A DNA stretch of 64,000 nucleotides from Croceicoccus sp. Ery15 (lineage in GTDB: Bacteria > Pseudomonadota > Alphaproteobacteria > Sphingomonadales > Sphingomonadaceae): the NCBI RefSeq assembly GCF_020985305.1, contig NZ_CP087588.1, positions 992,001 through 1,056,000 on the forward strand. Direction: 5' to 3'. Each line of letters opens with the position of its first letter. Positions within the stretch are counted from its first letter, which is position 1. The notes under the pieces are model-generated. The model made no database searches, was not told where the DNA came from, and saw only the letters and a program-made list of their open reading frames with translations. Below are positions 1 through 10,119 of the stretch, piece after piece. A program made the position numbers and the translations under genes.

Positions 1-601
1 GACGGCAGAGCGCATTTGCCGGTTTTGCGCGCTTGATGCACCGCTTCACGACGGCATCGCTGCGGCGACAATCTATGGCCCTGTGTCGCGCGAGATCTTG
101 CTGGCATTAAAACATGCGGGCCGGTTCGCTTTGGCGGGGCCCATGGGGCGCTTTATGGCGTTGCGCTTTGCCGCGGCCGGTCTGGGGGAATTGGTCGATC
201 CGCTTGTCATGCCGGTGCCTTTGCACCCCACGCGGCTTTGGAAGCGGGGATATAACCAGTCGGCTTTGCTGGGGAAAGCGTTTGCGAGGCAGCAGGGCTG
301 GGCGTTCACGCCCGACGCACTGCGCAGGATCAGGCGGACACCATCGCTTGACGGGCTGGACCGGAAGGAAAGGCGCGATGTTCTATCGGGAGCGATCCGG
401 ACCCGCGATGATGCCACCGCCTCGATCGCGGGGCGCGATGTGGTGCTGGTCGACGATGTGGTGACAAGCGGCGCGACCAGCGGGGCCTGTGTCGCGGCAT
501 TGAAGCAGGCAGGCGCACGGCGCGTGGTGATCGCCTGCTATGCGCGCGTCGCGCCAGCGGCCGAGCCCAAGCCGGCATTTATCGATGACGATCCGGAATA
601 G
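1..601 (+). CDS. ComF family phosphoribosyltransferase-like protein (5' partial)
   Basis: The reading frame is open from base 2, so the gene starts before the window. The visible N-terminal part holds a CRFC cysteine pair (about base 17), the remnant of the ComF zinc-ribbon. The C-terminal half carries the PRPP-binding signature VVLVDDVVTSGAT around bases 440-480, typical of type I phosphoribosyltransferase folds. ComF proteins are needed for DNA uptake in competent bacteria, but in non-competent alphaproteobacteria their exact role is unclear. The family assignment rests on the PRPP motif and the preceding cysteine pair. The true start cannot be seen. Confidence 0.88.
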   Translation, partial: TAERICRFCALDAPLHDGIAAATIYGPVSREILLALKHAGRFALAGPMGRFMALRFAAAGLGELVDPLVMPVPLHPTRLWKRGYNQSALLGKAFARQQGWAFTPDALRRIRRTPSLDGLDRKERRDVLSGAIRTRDDATASIAGRDVVLVDDVVTSGATSGACVAALKQAGARRVVIACYARVAPAAEPKPAFIDDDPE

Positions 602-960
602 GCAGAAGCGGGAAGCATAAAAAGTTGGCGCCCGGGACCGAAGTCCCGAGCGCCAGCGTGACGTTCGACCGGATGCGCATCAGGGACCATGATCCCGAGC
701 GGCTTTTCCGGCCGTTTGTCCGACGCGCCCCCCGGCACGCCGTTTTCCCTGAACGTTGACCGCTTTTGCAACCTGCTCCGCGACAACGCCAACCGCTGCG
801 AAGAGCGGGTCCGGCTCCCTCAAGCCGTGATTGCGTTCTTGCGCGTAGAGTGCAATTTGGAAAGGAGATTCCCGCGTTTGTCATGGAAATGATGCAACGC
901 TGTGTTCCTTTTGCAACATTCGTGCGCCACAATCAGCAGGCGCGATAAGGACATTAGCCA
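602..960. other. Intergenic region comF-hisI; possible minus-strand small RNA
   Basis: No convincing protein gene is present in these 359 bases. The minus-strand terminator at 617-655 has no recognisable minus-strand gene feeding it. The minus strand carries a weak promoter-like pair (TTGCAA, 17 bases, ATCATT, near 885-920). Just downstream it has a pyrimidine stretch CTCCTTTCC (about 859-868), an anti-Shine-Dalgarno-like element seen in many alphaproteobacterial sRNAs. A transcript of roughly 250 nt is possible. This is inference only. On the plus strand AAGGA at about 947-951 is the hisI ribosome site. Confidence 0.3.
617..655 (-). terminator. Rho-independent terminator on the minus strand
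   Basis: Bases 626-638 pair with 643-655 (12 of 13 pairs). Read on the minus strand the loop is UUCG closed by C-G, an especially stable tetraloop, and the stem is followed by five T residues (619-623). On the plus strand no T-run follows the stem, so the signal is directional for a minus-strand transcript. It could also stop comF read-through less efficiently. Confidence 0.7.
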
Positions 961-1329
961 ATGGGCGACATTTGCGCCGACAGCACTCTGCAATTCATCC
1001 CGCGTTTCGACGCGAGCGGATTGATTACCGCGATTTGCGTCGATGAAGGCGATGGAACGATCGTGATGGTGGCGCATATGAATGACGAGGCGCTGGCGCT
1101 CACACGTTCGACACGGCTTGCCCATTTCTGGTCGCGTTCGCGCCAGTCGCTTTGGAAGAAGGGCGAGACGTCGGGCAATATGCTGCGCGTTTCGGACATG
1201 CTGGTCGATTGCGATCAGGATTGCCTTGTCCTGCATGTCACACCGGCGGGTCCTGCATGCCACACCGGTCGGCGCAGCTGTTTCTATCGCCGCGTAATCG
1301 ATCATGGGCTGGAAATGGTCGGGGATTGA
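961..1329 (+). CDS. hisI: Phosphoribosyl-AMP cyclohydrolase
   Basis: This 122-aa protein hydrolyses phosphoribosyl-AMP to ProFAR, the third step of histidine biosynthesis, in the cytoplasm. All family signatures are present: WSRSR (57-61), KKGETSGN (66-73), the magnesium motif D83-C84-D85-Q86-D87, and the zinc cysteines C84, C100 and C107 in CHTGRRSC. The length matches stand-alone HisI; there is no fused HisE domain. AAGGA lies about 9 bases before the ATG. The gene is followed after 64 bases by an acyl-CoA dehydrogenase on the same strand, so it is not in a his operon here. Confidence 0.96.
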   Translation: MGDICADSTLQFIPRFDASGLITAICVDEGDGTIVMVAHMNDEALALTRSTRLAHFWSRSRQSLWKKGETSGNMLRVSDMLVDCDQDCLVLHVTPAGPACHTGRRSCFYRRVIDHGLEMVGD

Positions 1330-1393
1330 AGAAGTTTGGCCAGTAAATTATACTGACAATAATGTAAGTAAAAATTGAGAGGAGTAGGCCACC

Positions 1394-3196
1394 ATGGCCG
1401 AGTATACCGCGCCGTTGCGCGACACATTGTTTAACCTGCAAAACGTGCTCAAAATCGGCGATTATGCCGGCAAACCGGGTTTCGAAGCGCTCGACGCCGA
1501 CATGGTCGAACCCATTTTGACCGAAGCGGGCCGCTTTGCAGCAGAAGTTTTCGCTCCCCTCAATGCGTCGGGTGACCGGCAGGGCTGCACCCGCCATGAC
1601 GACGGTTCGGTCAGCGTTCCCGACGGTTTCGCCGATGCCTATCGCCAGATGTGCGAAGCGGGCTGGACCACGCTGACTGCGCCCGAGGCGTTCGGCGGGC
1701 AGGCACTTCCCCATGCCATCGGTGTCGCGGTCGAGGAATTCCTGTCGGCTGCCAATATGTCGCTTGCCATGTATCCGGGACTTACCGACGGTGCGATCCG
1801 CGCTCTTCTGGCGCGCGGCAGCGAAGAGCAACAGCAAACCTACCTGTCGAAGCTGGTGTCGGGCGAATGGACCGGCACGATGAACCTGACGGAACCGCAT
1901 GCGGGCACCGATCTCGGCCTGCTTCGCACCCGCGCCGAACCCAATGGCGACGGCAGCTATGCGATTACCGGCACCAAGATTTTCATTTCCTGCGGTGAGC
2001 ATGATCTGGCGGGCAATATCGTCCATCTCGTGCTGGCACGCCTGCCTGACGCGCCCAAGGGGTCGAAGGGCATTTCGATGTTTATCGTGCCCAAGTTCCT
2101 GCCCGACGAAAACGGCGAGGCGGGAGAGCGTAACACTCTGTCCTGCGGCTCCATCGAAGAGAAGATGGGCATTCACGGCAGTTGCACCTGCGTCATGAAT
2201 TATGACGGCGCAAAGGGATGGCTGATCGGCGGAGAGCACAAGGGGCTGGCCGCCATGTTCATCATGATGAATGCGGCGCGCCTGTGGGTCGGCCTGCAGG
2301 GGCTGGGGCAAGCCGAGGTTTCCTATCAGAATGGTGCGGCCTATGCGCTGGATCGCCGTCAGGGCAGGGCGCTGACCGGCCCCGTCGATCCGGATCAGAA
2401 CGCCGATCTGCTGGTCGTTCACCCCGATGTCCGCCGCTTGCTGATGGATGCACGCACCCGGACCGAGGGTTTGCGCGCGCTGGTACTCTGGTCGGGGTTC
2501 CTCAGCGATCTGGCGCATCATGCAGAGAGCGAGGAAGAACGGACCCGCGCGGACGATTTCGTCCAGTTGCTGACGCCGGTCGTCAAAGCGATCGGTACCG
2601 ATATCGGCTATGATGTGGCCACCCAGATGCAGCAGGTTTGGGGCGGGCATGGCTATATTGCCGAAAACGGGATGGAGCAGTTCGTGCGCGATGCACGAAT
2701 TGCCCTGATCTATGAAGGCGCGAACGGCGTGCAGGCGATGGATCTTGTCGGGCGCAAGCTGCCGATGAATGGCGGGCGCGCGATCCAGTCGTTCTTTGCG
2801 CTGGTCGACGCAGAAATCGCCGCCGCCGGTTCGGATGAGGCGACAACCCAAATTGCCGCCGCGCTGGAAAAGGCGAATGGCGAAATGAAGGCGGCCGCCA
2901 TGTGGCTGATGCAGAATGCGCCCGAAAACGCGGATAATGCGGGCAGCGCGGCCTATATGACGATGCAGATCCTTGGACTGGTCGCCATCGGGTTGATGTG
3001 GCTGCGCATGGCCAAGGCCGCGGGCCAGGCGCTTGCGGCGGGTGAGGGCGACAATGCCTTTATGGAAGCCAAGCTGCTTTGCGCGCGCCATTTCGCGCGC
3101 AGCCATCTGCCCGATGCGGGCGCGCTTAGCCGCAAACTGGAAGGTGGAGCCGACGTGATCATGGCTATGCCCGCCGAGAGCTTTCTGCGGGCCTGA
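1394..3196 (+). CDS. Acyl-CoA dehydrogenase (long, C-terminally extended type)
   Basis: A 600-aa FAD-dependent dehydrogenase that introduces the alpha-beta double bond of acyl-CoA in fatty-acid beta-oxidation, passing electrons to ETF. Signatures seen: MNLTEPHAGTDLG beginning at residue 163 (substrate/FAD region), GTKIFISCGEHD, WGGHGY, and IYEGANGVQA with the catalytic glutamate at about residue 441. It is about 200 residues longer than classical ACADs because of the C-terminal helical extension typical of the large FadE-like subgroup. A strong ribosome site, GAGAGGAG, precedes the ATG. The downstream gene is convergent, only 22 bases away. The exact acyl chain preference cannot be read from the sequence. 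Confidence 0.92.
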   Translation: MAEYTAPLRDTLFNLQNVLKIGDYAGKPGFEALDADMVEPILTEAGRFAAEVFAPLNASGDRQGCTRHDDGSVSVPDGFADAYRQMCEAGWTTLTAPEAFGGQALPHAIGVAVEEFLSAANMSLAMYPGLTDGAIRALLARGSEEQQQTYLSKLVSGEWTGTMNLTEPHAGTDLGLLRTRAEPNGDGSYAITGTKIFISCGEHDLAGNIVHLVLARLPDAPKGSKGISMFIVPKFLPDENGEAGERNTLSCGSIEEKMGIHGSCTCVMNYDGAKGWLIGGEHKGLAAMFIMMNAARLWVGLQGLGQAEVSYQNGAAYALDRRQGRALTGPVDPDQNADLLVVHPDVRRLLMDARTRTEGLRALVLWSGFLSDLAHHAESEEERTRADDFVQLLTPVVKAIGTDIGYDVATQMQQVWGGHGYIAENGMEQFVRDARIALIYEGANGVQAMDLVGRKLPMNGGRAIQSFFALVDAEIAAAGSDEATTQIAAALEKANGEMKAAAMWLMQNAPENADNAGSAAYMTMQILGLVAIGLMWLRMAKAAGQALAAGEGDNAFMEAKLLCARHFARSHLPDAGALSRKLEGGADVIMAMPAESFLRA

Positions 3197-3218
3197 CCCT
3201 ATGCGAACGGTCGGCGCG

Positions 3219-3920
3219 TCAGGCTGCTGCGAGCGAATGTTCGATCAGCAGCATGGCGGCCGACCAGCTCTGCCGGTCGGCCTGTTCATGATAGGCAACG
3301 GCGTCATTGTCGCGTAAATCGCTGGCGGGATCGGTAAAGCCATGCTTCGCCCCGCCAAACACCATAAGCTGCCAGTCGGCACCGGCAGCATCCATTTCCG
3401 TCTGGAATGCCGCGACATCGCCGCGCGGGACCATCGGGTCGGCATCGCCATGGCAGACCAGGATTTTTGCATCGATCCTGCCGTTGGCGGGCATGTCCGT
3501 CGCCAGCAATCCGTGAAAGCTGATCGCCGAGCGTATGGGCGCGCCGGTTCGCGCCAGTTCCAGCACGCCGCGCCCGCCCATGCAAAAACCCATTGAAAAC
3601 AGCGGCAGGCCCGCCGCGATCTTTTCCGCCTTGTCGCAGGCGGCCCTGATCCTTTGCCGGAAGGCAGGCGTGTCCGCCATCAGCGCGCGTCCCGCCTCGA
3701 ACAATTGCTCGATACTGGCATCGGGCAGCCCATAGAAATCGGCGATGAAGACCAGATAACCCGCGTCGGCAAGCATGGCAGCCCGCCGGTCCATCGCCTC
3801 GTTCCGGTTGGCGATGGTCGGCAGGATCAGAATGGCGGCAGTGGGGGCGCATTCGGGACGGACCAGCCATCCCGTCAGCGCCATATCACCGTCCGAATAA
3901 GCAATGGCTTCGGTTTGCAT
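3219..3920 (-). CDS. Dienelactone hydrolase family protein
   Basis: A 233-aa alpha/beta hydrolase of the DLH family. The catalytic triad is visible: nucleophile Cys113 in GFCMGGRG, Asp161 in HGDADPMVP, and His193 in AKHGF. Family members hydrolyse dienelactones or unrelated esters, and the substrate here is not inferable. It is the last gene of a minus-strand set MFS-cysK-DLH, starting 2 bases after the cysK stop, so it is very likely co-transcribed. No aromatic-degradation genes are nearby, so a role in chlorocatechol breakdown is not indicated. Confidence 0.85.
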   Translation of the reverse strand: MQTEAIAYSDGDMALTGWLVRPECAPTAAILILPTIANRNEAMDRRAAMLADAGYLVFIADFYGLPDASIEQLFEAGRALMADTPAFRQRIRAACDKAEKIAAGLPLFSMGFCMGGRGVLELARTGAPIRSAISFHGLLATDMPANGRIDAKILVCHGDADPMVPRGDVAAFQTEMDAAGADWQLMVFGGAKHGFTDPASDLRDNDAVAYHEQADRQSWSAAMLLIEHSLAAA

Positions 3921-3922
3921 GG

Positions 3923-4840
3923 CTACTCCGGCAGGAAACCGGGCACCGAAAGATAACGCTCACCCGTATCATAGTTGAAGCCCATCACCCGCGCACCAGC
4001 GCCAAGTTCGGGCAGCTTTTTCGCGATGGCGGCCAATGTCGCCCCCGAACTCAGGCCGACGAGCAAACCTTCCATGCGCGCACATTTGCGGGCCATGTCC
4101 TTCGCTTCGTCCGCGTCGACGGGGATTGCGCCATCGATTGATCGTGTATGCAGGTTTTCCGGAATGAAACCGGCGCCAATGCCTTGCAGCGGGTGAGGGC
4201 CGGGTTGCCCGCCAGAGATAACCGGCGACAGCGCAGGTTCGACGGCAAAGGCCTTCATCGCGGGCCATTCGGTCTTCAGCGCCTCGGCGCAGCCGGTCAG
4301 GTGACCGCCCGTGCCGACGCCGGTGATCAGCGCGTCGATCGGGCTGTCTGCGAAATCAGCCAGGATTTCCTTTGCCGTGGTGGCAGCGTGGATCGCGGGA
4401 TTGGCGTCATTCTCGAACTGCTGCGGCATCCAGGCGCTATCGGTGGCCTCTACCAGCTCGCGCGCACGTTCCAACGCGCCTTTCATGCCCTTTTCCTTGG
4501 GTGTCAGGTCGAATGTCGCGCCATAGGCCAGCATCAGACGGCGGCGTTCGATCGACATGCTCTCGGGCATGACGAGCACCAGCCTGTAACCCTTGACCGC
4601 GGCGACCATGGCAAGGCCGATGCCGGTATTGCCCGACGTCGGCTCGATAATCGTGCCGCCGGGCTTCAGCGCACCGCTCGCCTCGGCCGCTTCGACCATG
4701 GCAAGTGCGATACGGTCCTTGATCGATCCGCCCGGATTGGCGCGTTCCGACTTCACCCAGACCTCGTGATCGGGGAACAGGCGCGACAGGCGGATGTGCG
4801 GCGTATTGCCAATCGTGGCGAGGACGTTTTCGGCCTTCAT
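3923..4840 (-). CDS. cysK: Cysteine synthase A (O-acetylserine sulfhydrylase)
   Basis: A 305-aa PLP enzyme that forms L-cysteine from O-acetylserine and sulfide. The PLP lysine is K41 in GGSIKDR, and the phosphate/substrate loop TSGNTG lies at 68-73. [10 protein letters not shown], the PLP-phosphate loop, is also present. The length is normal for CysK. Its ATG overlaps the stop of the upstream MFS gene by 4 bases, a sign of translational coupling. No other sulfate-assimilation genes are adjacent. The related CysM and cystathionine beta-synthase families are alternatives, but the motif set and length favour CysK. Confidence 0.92.
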   Translation of the reverse strand: MKAENVLATIGNTPHIRLSRLFPDHEVWVKSERANPGGSIKDRIALAMVEAAEASGALKPGGTIIEPTSGNTGIGLAMVAAVKGYRLVLVMPESMSIERRRLMLAYGATFDLTPKEKGMKGALERARELVEATDSAWMPQQFENDANPAIHAATTAKEILADFADSPIDALITGVGTGGHLTGCAEALKTEWPAMKAFAVEPALSPVISGGQPGPHPLQGIGAGFIPENLHTRSIDGAIPVDADEAKDMARKCARMEGLLVGLSSGATLAAIAKKLPELGAGARVMGFNYDTGERYLSVPGFLPE

Positions 4841-6150
4841 AACTTGGCTCCTTCCTGCTCTTGCTCGCGCTTCCCGTCGTCGGTGATGCGATAGGCGGGC
4901 GCGAATGTCCGGGCGTTTCTGAGTTCGGGATAGGCATAGGCCCAGATGACGACCACCAATATTGCCCCGACGCCGCCGAAAACAACCGCCCCCGTCGCAC
5001 CGATCAGCGCAGCAGCCACGCCCGATTGCAATTCGCCCAGTTCGTTCGAAGCAGAAATGGCAAGGCCCGATATGGATGAGACCCTTCCGCGCATGTGATC
5101 GGGCGTATTCAATTGCACCAGCGATCCGCGCACGAACACCGAGATCATATCCGCCGCGCCCAGCACCACCAGCACGCCGAGGCTGAGCAGCAACTCACGC
5201 GAAACGCCGAAAAGCGCGGTCATCAGGCCATAGATCGCCACCGCCCACAGCATTTTGACGCCGACATTGCTTTCAAGCGGCTTCCACGCCAGCCACAGCG
5301 CCACCAGTCCCGCGCCCACGGCCGGGGCGGCCCGCATCCAGCCAAGGCCAACAGGTCCGACCTGCAAAATGTCGCGCGCAAACACCGGCAAAAGGGCTGT
5401 TACGCCGCCCAGCAGCACGGCAAACAGGTCTAACGAGATCGCGCCCAGCAGGAACCGGTCGTTCCACACGAATTTCAGCCCGTCGGTCACTTGCCGGATC
5501 GGGTGCACCTTGCGGTCGACATCGGGCTGGCGCAGCGGCTTGATCAGTGCGACCATCGATGCGGCCGTCAGCAGCAGGACGACCGATACGATATAGGGGA
5601 AGCTGGGAAAAACAGCATAAAGCATGCCGCCCGCCGCGGGGCCCAGAACGGTTGCGAACTGCCATGCGATGGCATTGGTCGCAATCGCGCGCGGGATCAT
5701 TCTGGCGGGTACGATATTGGGCGCCAGCGCATTCATCGCGGGGCCGAAAAACACGCGCGCCGTGCCATGCAGCGCCGCCAGCAGGAACAAGAGCGGCAAA
5801 GTCAGATGCCCGTGCCATGTCGCAAAGCCCAGCGCGGCGGCGATCAGCATGTCGAACAGCATGGCCGTGACCGCGACCTTCCGCCGGTCGAACCGGTCGG
5901 CGGCGACGCCCGCGAACGGCGTCAGCAGAAACAGCGGCACGAATTGCGCCGCGCCCAGCAGGCCGAGCTGGAACGCGGCCAGCGACCTGCTCATCCCATA
6001 ATCGCTGCGCGCGACGTCATAGACCTGCCAGCCCAGCACGACGACCATCGACAGCGTGGCGATCACGCCCGCGAAACGGGCGACCCAGAACAGGCGGTAA
6101 TCGCGAATCTGGAGCGGGTGGCGCGGCTCGTTCGCGGCGGTGTCAGTCAT
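4837..6150 (-). CDS. MFS transporter (EntS-like, MFS_3 type)
   Basis: A 437-aa inner-membrane protein with about 12 hydrophobic segments. It contains the MFS loop motif [12 protein letters not shown] between helices 2 and 3 and the domain arrangement of EntS/MFS_3 exporters. These are proton-driven exporters of small molecules such as siderophores or drugs; the substrate is unknown here. It is the first gene of the set MFS-cysK-DLH. The carbonic anhydrase gene ends 11 bases upstream on the same strand, so all four genes may be one transcript starting at the lipA divergent promoter. Confidence 0.85.
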   Translation of the reverse strand: MTDTAANEPRHPLQIRDYRLFWVARFAGVIATLSMVVVLGWQVYDVARSDYGMSRSLAAFQLGLLGAAQFVPLFLLTPFAGVAADRFDRRKVAVTAMLFDMLIAAALGFATWHGHLTLPLLFLLAALHGTARVFFGPAMNALAPNIVPARMIPRAIATNAIAWQFATVLGPAAGGMLYAVFPSFPYIVSVVLLLTAASMVALIKPLRQPDVDRKVHPIRQVTDGLKFVWNDRFLLGAISLDLFAVLLGGVTALLPVFARDILQVGPVGLGWMRAAPAVGAGLVALWLAWKPLESNVGVKMLWAVAIYGLMTALFGVSRELLLSLGVLVVLGAADMISVFVRGSLVQLNTPDHMRGRVSSISGLAISASNELGELQSGVAAALIGATGAVVFGGVGAILVVVIWAYAYPELRNARTFAPAYRITDDGKREQEQEGAKL

Positions 6151-6161
6151 GGAACGGCGGT

Positions 6162-6809
6162 TCAGCGAACCGGTGTGAACTTACCGGATGCTTCGTCAAG
6201 CCAGTGCAGAACCCCGTCCGAAATCGCGAAAAACGCGCCGCGCAGACTTAACTTGCCTTGTGCTTCCTTGGCCTGGATGCAGGGGAAGCTGCGCAGGTTC
6301 TGGATCGATACCTTGACGGCGGCCTGTTCCATCGCGCGCTCCGCCTCCCGGCTTTCGGTGCCGTGGTCGTGTGCGACTTCCTCGCGCGCTTCGTCCAGCA
6401 ATTCGATCCAGTCCGCGATAAATCCGCCGCGCCCCGGTTCGGCCCCGTGCATCGATTGGGTGAGCGCCGCCTTGCACCCGCCGCACATGCCGTGGCCCAG
6501 CACCAGCACTTCCTCGACCTCCAGCACCTGGACGGCGAATTCCAGCGCGGCGGAAACGCCGTGATGGCCGGGATTGGTTTCGAACGGAGGGACCATGGCG
6601 GCAACATTGCGGACCACGAAAATCTCGCCCGGATCGACATCGAAAATCTGGCTGGGATCGACGCGGCTGTCCGAACAGGCGATGACCATCACCTTGGGCG
6701 ACTGCCCTTCTTTCAATTGCATCCAGCGTTCGCGCTGGGGATGCCAGCTTTTCTCGCGGAAGCGACGGTAACCTTCGGTCAGGGCGGACTGTACGGGTGA
6801 ATCGGGCAT
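6162..6809 (-). CDS. Beta-class carbonic anhydrase
   Basis: A 215-aa zinc enzyme that interconverts CO2 and bicarbonate. Zinc ligands are C45, H106 and C109 (ACSDSR and HGMCGGC), and the D47-R49 dyad is present. I chose the ATG at 6809 because AAAGAG lies about 7 bases before it. An in-frame ATG at 6845 would add 12 residues but has no clear ribosome site and would crowd the divergent lipA promoter. Length and motifs are standard for the family. Confidence 0.93.
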   Translation of the reverse strand: MPDSPVQSALTEGYRRFREKSWHPQRERWMQLKEGQSPKVMVIACSDSRVDPSQIFDVDPGEIFVVRNVAAMVPPFETNPGHHGVSAALEFAVQVLEVEEVLVLGHGMCGGCKAALTQSMHGAEPGRGGFIADWIELLDEAREEVAHDHGTESREAERAMEQAAVKVSIQNLRSFPCIQAKEAQGKLSLRGAFFAISDGVLHWLDEASGKFTPVR

Positions 6810-6892
6810 GATGCGCTCTTTGCATCCGTGCTGCGCAGCTTGCAAGCAGCACGATGTTGCGGCCCGTGGCAGACGCGCTTATGTGGGCCATT

Positions 6893-7885
6893 ATGAACGA
6901 GATCACCAAACCCGCCGATATGCGCCCGCCGATCCAGCGCAAGCCCGACTGGATTCGCGTGAAGGCCCCGACCAGCAAGGGCTATGCCGAAACGCGCCGC
7001 CTGATGCGCGACCTCAAGCTCAATACGGTGTGCGAGGAAGCGGCCTGCCCGAATATCGGCGAGTGCTGGACCAAGAAACACGCGACAGTGATGATTCTGG
7101 GCGATGTGTGCACGCGCGCCTGTGCGTTCTGCAACGTCAAGACCGGCATGCCGCGCATGGTCGATCCGATGGAGCCGGTGAACGTGGCCATCGCCGCGGG
7201 CGAGATGGGGCTGGAACATATCGTCATTACTTCGGTCGATCGCGACGATCTGCCCGATGGCGGCGCCGGTCATTTCGTGAAAGTGATCGAGGAGCTGCGC
7301 AAGCGCGCGCCCAAGACCACGATCGAAATCCTGACACCCGACTTCCGCGGCAAGATGAAGGCATCGATCAAGGCGATCTGCGAAGCGCGTCCCGATGTGT
7401 TCAACCACAACCTTGAAACCGTGCCGCGCCTTTATCCCACGATCCGGCCGGGCGCGCGCTATTATGCCTCGCTCCGCCTGCTGGAAGAGGTGAAGGCGAT
7501 CGATCCGTCGATCTTCACCAAGTCGGGCATCATGCTGGGGCTGGGAGAGCAGCGGCTTGAGATCCACCAGGTGATGGACGACATGCGCAGCGCCGACATC
7601 GATTTCCTGACCATGGGGCAATATCTGCAACCCACGCCCAAGCATGCGAAGGTGGTCGATTTCGTCACACCTCAGCAGTTCAGCGCGCTGGGCTCGATCG
7701 CGCGGGCCAAGGGCTTCCTGCAGGTGGCATCCAGCCCGCTGACGCGGTCCAGCTATCACGCAGGCGACGATTTCGCCGAAATGAAGGCGACGCGCGATGC
7801 CCAGCTGGCAAAGCAAGCGGGCGAGCCTGCCAAGGTGCCGGGCAAGAAGCACTGGGACCGCAGCAACGAGACGCCCGCCGACTGA
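6893..7885 (+). CDS. lipA: Lipoyl synthase
   Basis: A radical-SAM enzyme (330 aa from this start) that inserts two sulfur atoms into octanoyl groups on the E2 subunits of 2-oxoacid dehydrogenases. Both 4Fe-4S clusters are encoded: the auxiliary cluster C47/C52/C58 ([12 protein letters not shown]) and the radical-SAM CX3CX2C at C73/C77/C80. The ATG at 6893 gives an N-terminus like that of other LipA proteins. An upstream in-frame ATG at 6854 adds 13 residues. The gene is divergent from the carbonic anhydrase and overlaps the next gene by one base (TGATG). Confidence 0.96.
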   Translation: MNEITKPADMRPPIQRKPDWIRVKAPTSKGYAETRRLMRDLKLNTVCEEAACPNIGECWTKKHATVMILGDVCTRACAFCNVKTGMPRMVDPMEPVNVAIAAGEMGLEHIVITSVDRDDLPDGGAGHFVKVIEELRKRAPKTTIEILTPDFRGKMKASIKAICEARPDVFNHNLETVPRLYPTIRPGARYYASLRLLEEVKAIDPSIFTKSGIMLGLGEQRLEIHQVMDDMRSADIDFLTMGQYLQPTPKHAKVVDFVTPQQFSALGSIARAKGFLQVASSPLTRSSYHAGDDFAEMKATRDAQLAKQAGEPAKVPGKKHWDRSNETPAD

Positions 7886-8358
7886 TGCCCAGCATTCGCG
7901 AAACGCGCGAGTTGAACTATTCGGCCGAACAGATGTTCGATCTGGTCGCCGATGTGGGCAGCTATCCGCAATTCCTGCCATGGGTGGTGGCAACGCGGGT
8001 GCGTTCGGACACCGAAACCGAAATGGTGGCCGACATGATGGTCGGCTTCAAGGCGCTGCGCGAACGGTTCACGTCGAAAGTGCACAAGCACCGGCCCGAC
8101 CGGATCGTGGTCGAATATGTCGACGGTCCGCTGTCCAAGCTTGAAAACAGCTGGCAGTTCGAACCGCTGGACGGCTCGCCCGATTACGGGCGATGCCGCA
8201 TCCATTTCTGCGTCGATTTCACCTTCCGCAACCGCGTATTCGAGGCGTTGGCAGGCCAGTATCTCGACCGCGCCTTCCGCAAGATGGTCGGCGCGTTCGA
8301 GGAACGCGCCGAAGCGCTTTACGGCAGCAACAGTTCCAGCGCGCATAGCGCCGCCTGA
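7885..8358 (+). CDS. COQ10/RatA-like SRPBCC-fold protein
   Basis: A 157-aa START-like (SRPBCC) protein of the RatA/COQ10 family: [24 protein letters not shown] at the N-terminus, then YPQFLPWV and the C-terminal helix [17 protein letters not shown]10 proteins bind ubiquinone and assist its delivery to the respiratory chain. In E. coli the homologue was described as a ribosome-associated toxin. Placement directly after lipA is a common alphaproteobacterial arrangement. The ubiquinone role is the more likely one here (inference). Its last 40 bases overlap the convergent cinA-like gene. Confidence 0.88.
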   Translation: MPSIRETRELNYSAEQMFDLVADVGSYPQFLPWVVATRVRSDTETEMVADMMVGFKALRERFTSKVHKHRPDRIVVEYVDGPLSKLENSWQFEPLDGSPDYGRCRIHFCVDFTFRNRVFEALAGQYLDRAFRKMVGAFEERAEALYGSNSSSAHSAA

Positions 8359-8822
8359 AGACGCACATCGGCGCGGCCCTTGCAGTCGAAATGCTTCAGC
8401 TCGGCTGAAGGCTCCTCATCCTCGTCGCGGTCGCGATTGGCGCGCGCGAACACGACCGTGCCCACGGGTTTCAGTTCCGTGCCGCCATCGGGGCCGGCAA
8501 TGCCGGTAATGGCCACGGCAACATCCGCATCGCTGCTTTTCAGCGCACCGGTCGCCATCGACCACGCAACGGCGACGGAGACCGCGCCGAACGTCTCGAT
8601 CAGATCGCTCGGCACGCACAGCTCTTCCATCTTGGCTTCGTTCGAATAGGTCACGAAGCCGCGGTCGAGCACCATGGACGATCCGGGAATTTCAGTGAGG
8701 GCGGCGCATACAAGACCGCCGGTGCAGCTTTCGGCCACGGCGATGGTCGTACCCGCGTCCTTATGCGCGGCGACGACCCTTGCGGCCAGATCGGTCAGTT
8801 CCTGGGGGAGGTTGCTGTCCAT
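8319..8822 (-). CDS. CinA C-terminal domain protein (NMN amidohydrolase, PncC-type)
   Basis: A 167-aa single-domain CinA protein. Seen motifs are [12 protein letters not shown] with the conserved serine and threonine, and [22 protein letters not shown]. Family members deamidate nicotinamide mononucleotide to NaMN in the pyridine nucleotide salvage cycle. The N-terminal MoaB-like domain of full CinA is absent, as usual in Proteobacteria. It is transcribed after ispDF with a 36-base gap and overlaps the convergent COQ10-like gene by 40 bases. Confidence 0.9.
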   Translation of the reverse strand: MDSNLPQELTDLAARVVAAHKDAGTTIAVAESCTGGLVCAALTEIPGSSMVLDRGFVTYSNEAKMEELCVPSDLIETFGAVSVAVAWSMATGALKSSDADVAVAITGIAGPDGGTELKPVGTVVFARANRDRDEDEEPSAELKHFDCKGRADVRLQAALCALELLLP

Positions 8823-8858
8823 GTCAGTTCCGGAAAAGTTGGGGGGATTTTGCGGTCA

Positions 8859-10046
8859 TCACGCCGTTTTCACCAAGAGCACCTGGGCCTGTGCGGCGAT
8901 GCCTTCACCGCGGCCGGTAAAGCCCAGCCGTTCGGTGGTGGTCGCCTTGACCGAAATGACATCGATGTCAACAGCCAGCAGTTCGGCCAGCCTTGCGCGC
9001 ATGGCCATGCGGTGCGGCCCGATCTTGGGTGCCTCGCAAATAATCGTCAGGTCGCAATTGCCGATGGCATAGCCCTTGTCGGCGGCGAGCTTTACCGCAT
9101 GCGTCAGAAAGATATGCGATGCCGCGCCCTTCCATTGCGGGTCGCTGGGCGGGAAATGATCGCCGATATCGCCGATGGCGATCGCGCCCAGTATGGCATC
9201 GGTCAGCGCATGCAGCGCCACATCGGCATCGCTATGGCCCGAAAGCGTATGATCGTGGTCGACCCTGATCCCGCACAGCCAGACGTGATCGCCCGGGACC
9301 AGCCGGTGCACATCATAACCGCTGCCGGTGCGAAAGGCGGGGGCGGCACCGTGCGGCATGGCAAAATCTTCCTTGAAAGTCAGCTTGGCGAGCCGCGCAT
9401 CGCCTTCTACCAAAGCGACATTGTGGCCCGCCTGGCGCAGGACCTGCGCATCGTCGCCCGCATCGCGGGCGCCCTGCCATGCGCGGTGGGCAGCAAGGAT
9501 CGCATCAAAGCGAAAGGCTTGCGGCGTCTGGACACGGCGCAAATCCTCCCGCCGCGCGGGGGCGCCCATGATATCGCCGCTGGCTTCGACCATGCTGTCC
9601 ACGACGGGTAGAACGGGTATCGCGCCCGGAATATCCCGCAGTGCCGTGATCAGCCTGTCGGCCACGTCCGCGGGAAGATCGGGGCGCGCGGCATCGTGAA
9701 TGAAAACCTGCGTCGGGCGCAGGGGCAGGGCAGCCAGAGCCTCTAGCCCTGCACGGACCGATTCCTGCCGCGTCGCGCCGCCCGGAACAAAGGAGATGTC
9801 GTCGCAATCGCCAATGGCAGCGCGGGCCTGCGTTTCGTCCTTGTCGGGGATGACGATCAGGATCGGGCCGGAAATGGCCGCCCGTAGCCGCGCGACCGCA
9901 TGACCCAGAACCGTCGTTTGGCCATAGGGCGCAAATTGTTTCGGCGTAGCCAGACCGGCGCGCGATCCGCTGCCTGCAGCCACGATGATGCCGGCGGTTT
10001 GCCCACCGGCCCGTTCCGCCTGTATATGCCCAGCACCGTCCGCCAT
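8859..10046 (-). CDS. ispDF: Bifunctional IspD/IspF (MEP cytidylyltransferase / MECDP synthase)
   Basis: A 395-aa fusion for two non-consecutive steps of the MEP isoprenoid pathway. Residues about 16-230 are the IspD domain (AAGSGSRAG nucleotide-binding loop, PKQF, HDAARP). Residues about 238-395 are the IspF domain, with metal ligands D245, H247 (GSGYDVHR) and H279, and the tail [14 protein letters not shown]. The fused form is typical of alphaproteobacteria. It is transcribed toward the cinA-like gene and is divergent from dusB. Confidence 0.96.
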   Translation of the reverse strand: MADGAGHIQAERAGGQTAGIIVAAGSGSRAGLATPKQFAPYGQTTVLGHAVARLRAAISGPILIVIPDKDETQARAAIGDCDDISFVPGGATRQESVRAGLEALAALPLRPTQVFIHDAARPDLPADVADRLITALRDIPGAIPVLPVVDSMVEASGDIMGAPARREDLRRVQTPQAFRFDAILAAHRAWQGARDAGDDAQVLRQAGHNVALVEGDARLAKLTFKEDFAMPHGAAPAFRTGSGYDVHRLVPGDHVWLCGIRVDHDHTLSGHSDADVALHALTDAILGAIAIGDIGDHFPPSDPQWKGAASHIFLTHAVKLAADKGYAIGNCDLTIICEAPKIGPHRMAMRARLAELLAVDIDVISVKATTTERLGFTGRGEGIAAQAQVLLVKTA

Positions 10047-10119
10047 CGCGCTGCCCCGCTACAGGCTTGATGGGCGTTGAGCAATCGACTATGCGCACTG
10101 CTTAATTTTTAGGCAGAAT

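Noticed and set aside
721..760. TTTTCCCTGAACG as a further island motif copy near 736
   Set aside because: Only one half of the palindrome fits and it is not before an envelope gene.
1238..3106. 622-codon open frame on the minus strand
   Set aside because: It is the antisense shadow of the acyl-CoA dehydrogenase gene, with a His/Arg/Gln-rich composition typical of GC-rich shadows and no domain.
5491..6564. 357-codon plus-strand open frame
   Set aside because: Antisense to the MFS transporter and carbonic anhydrase genes; composition is Arg/Gln-rich with no motif.
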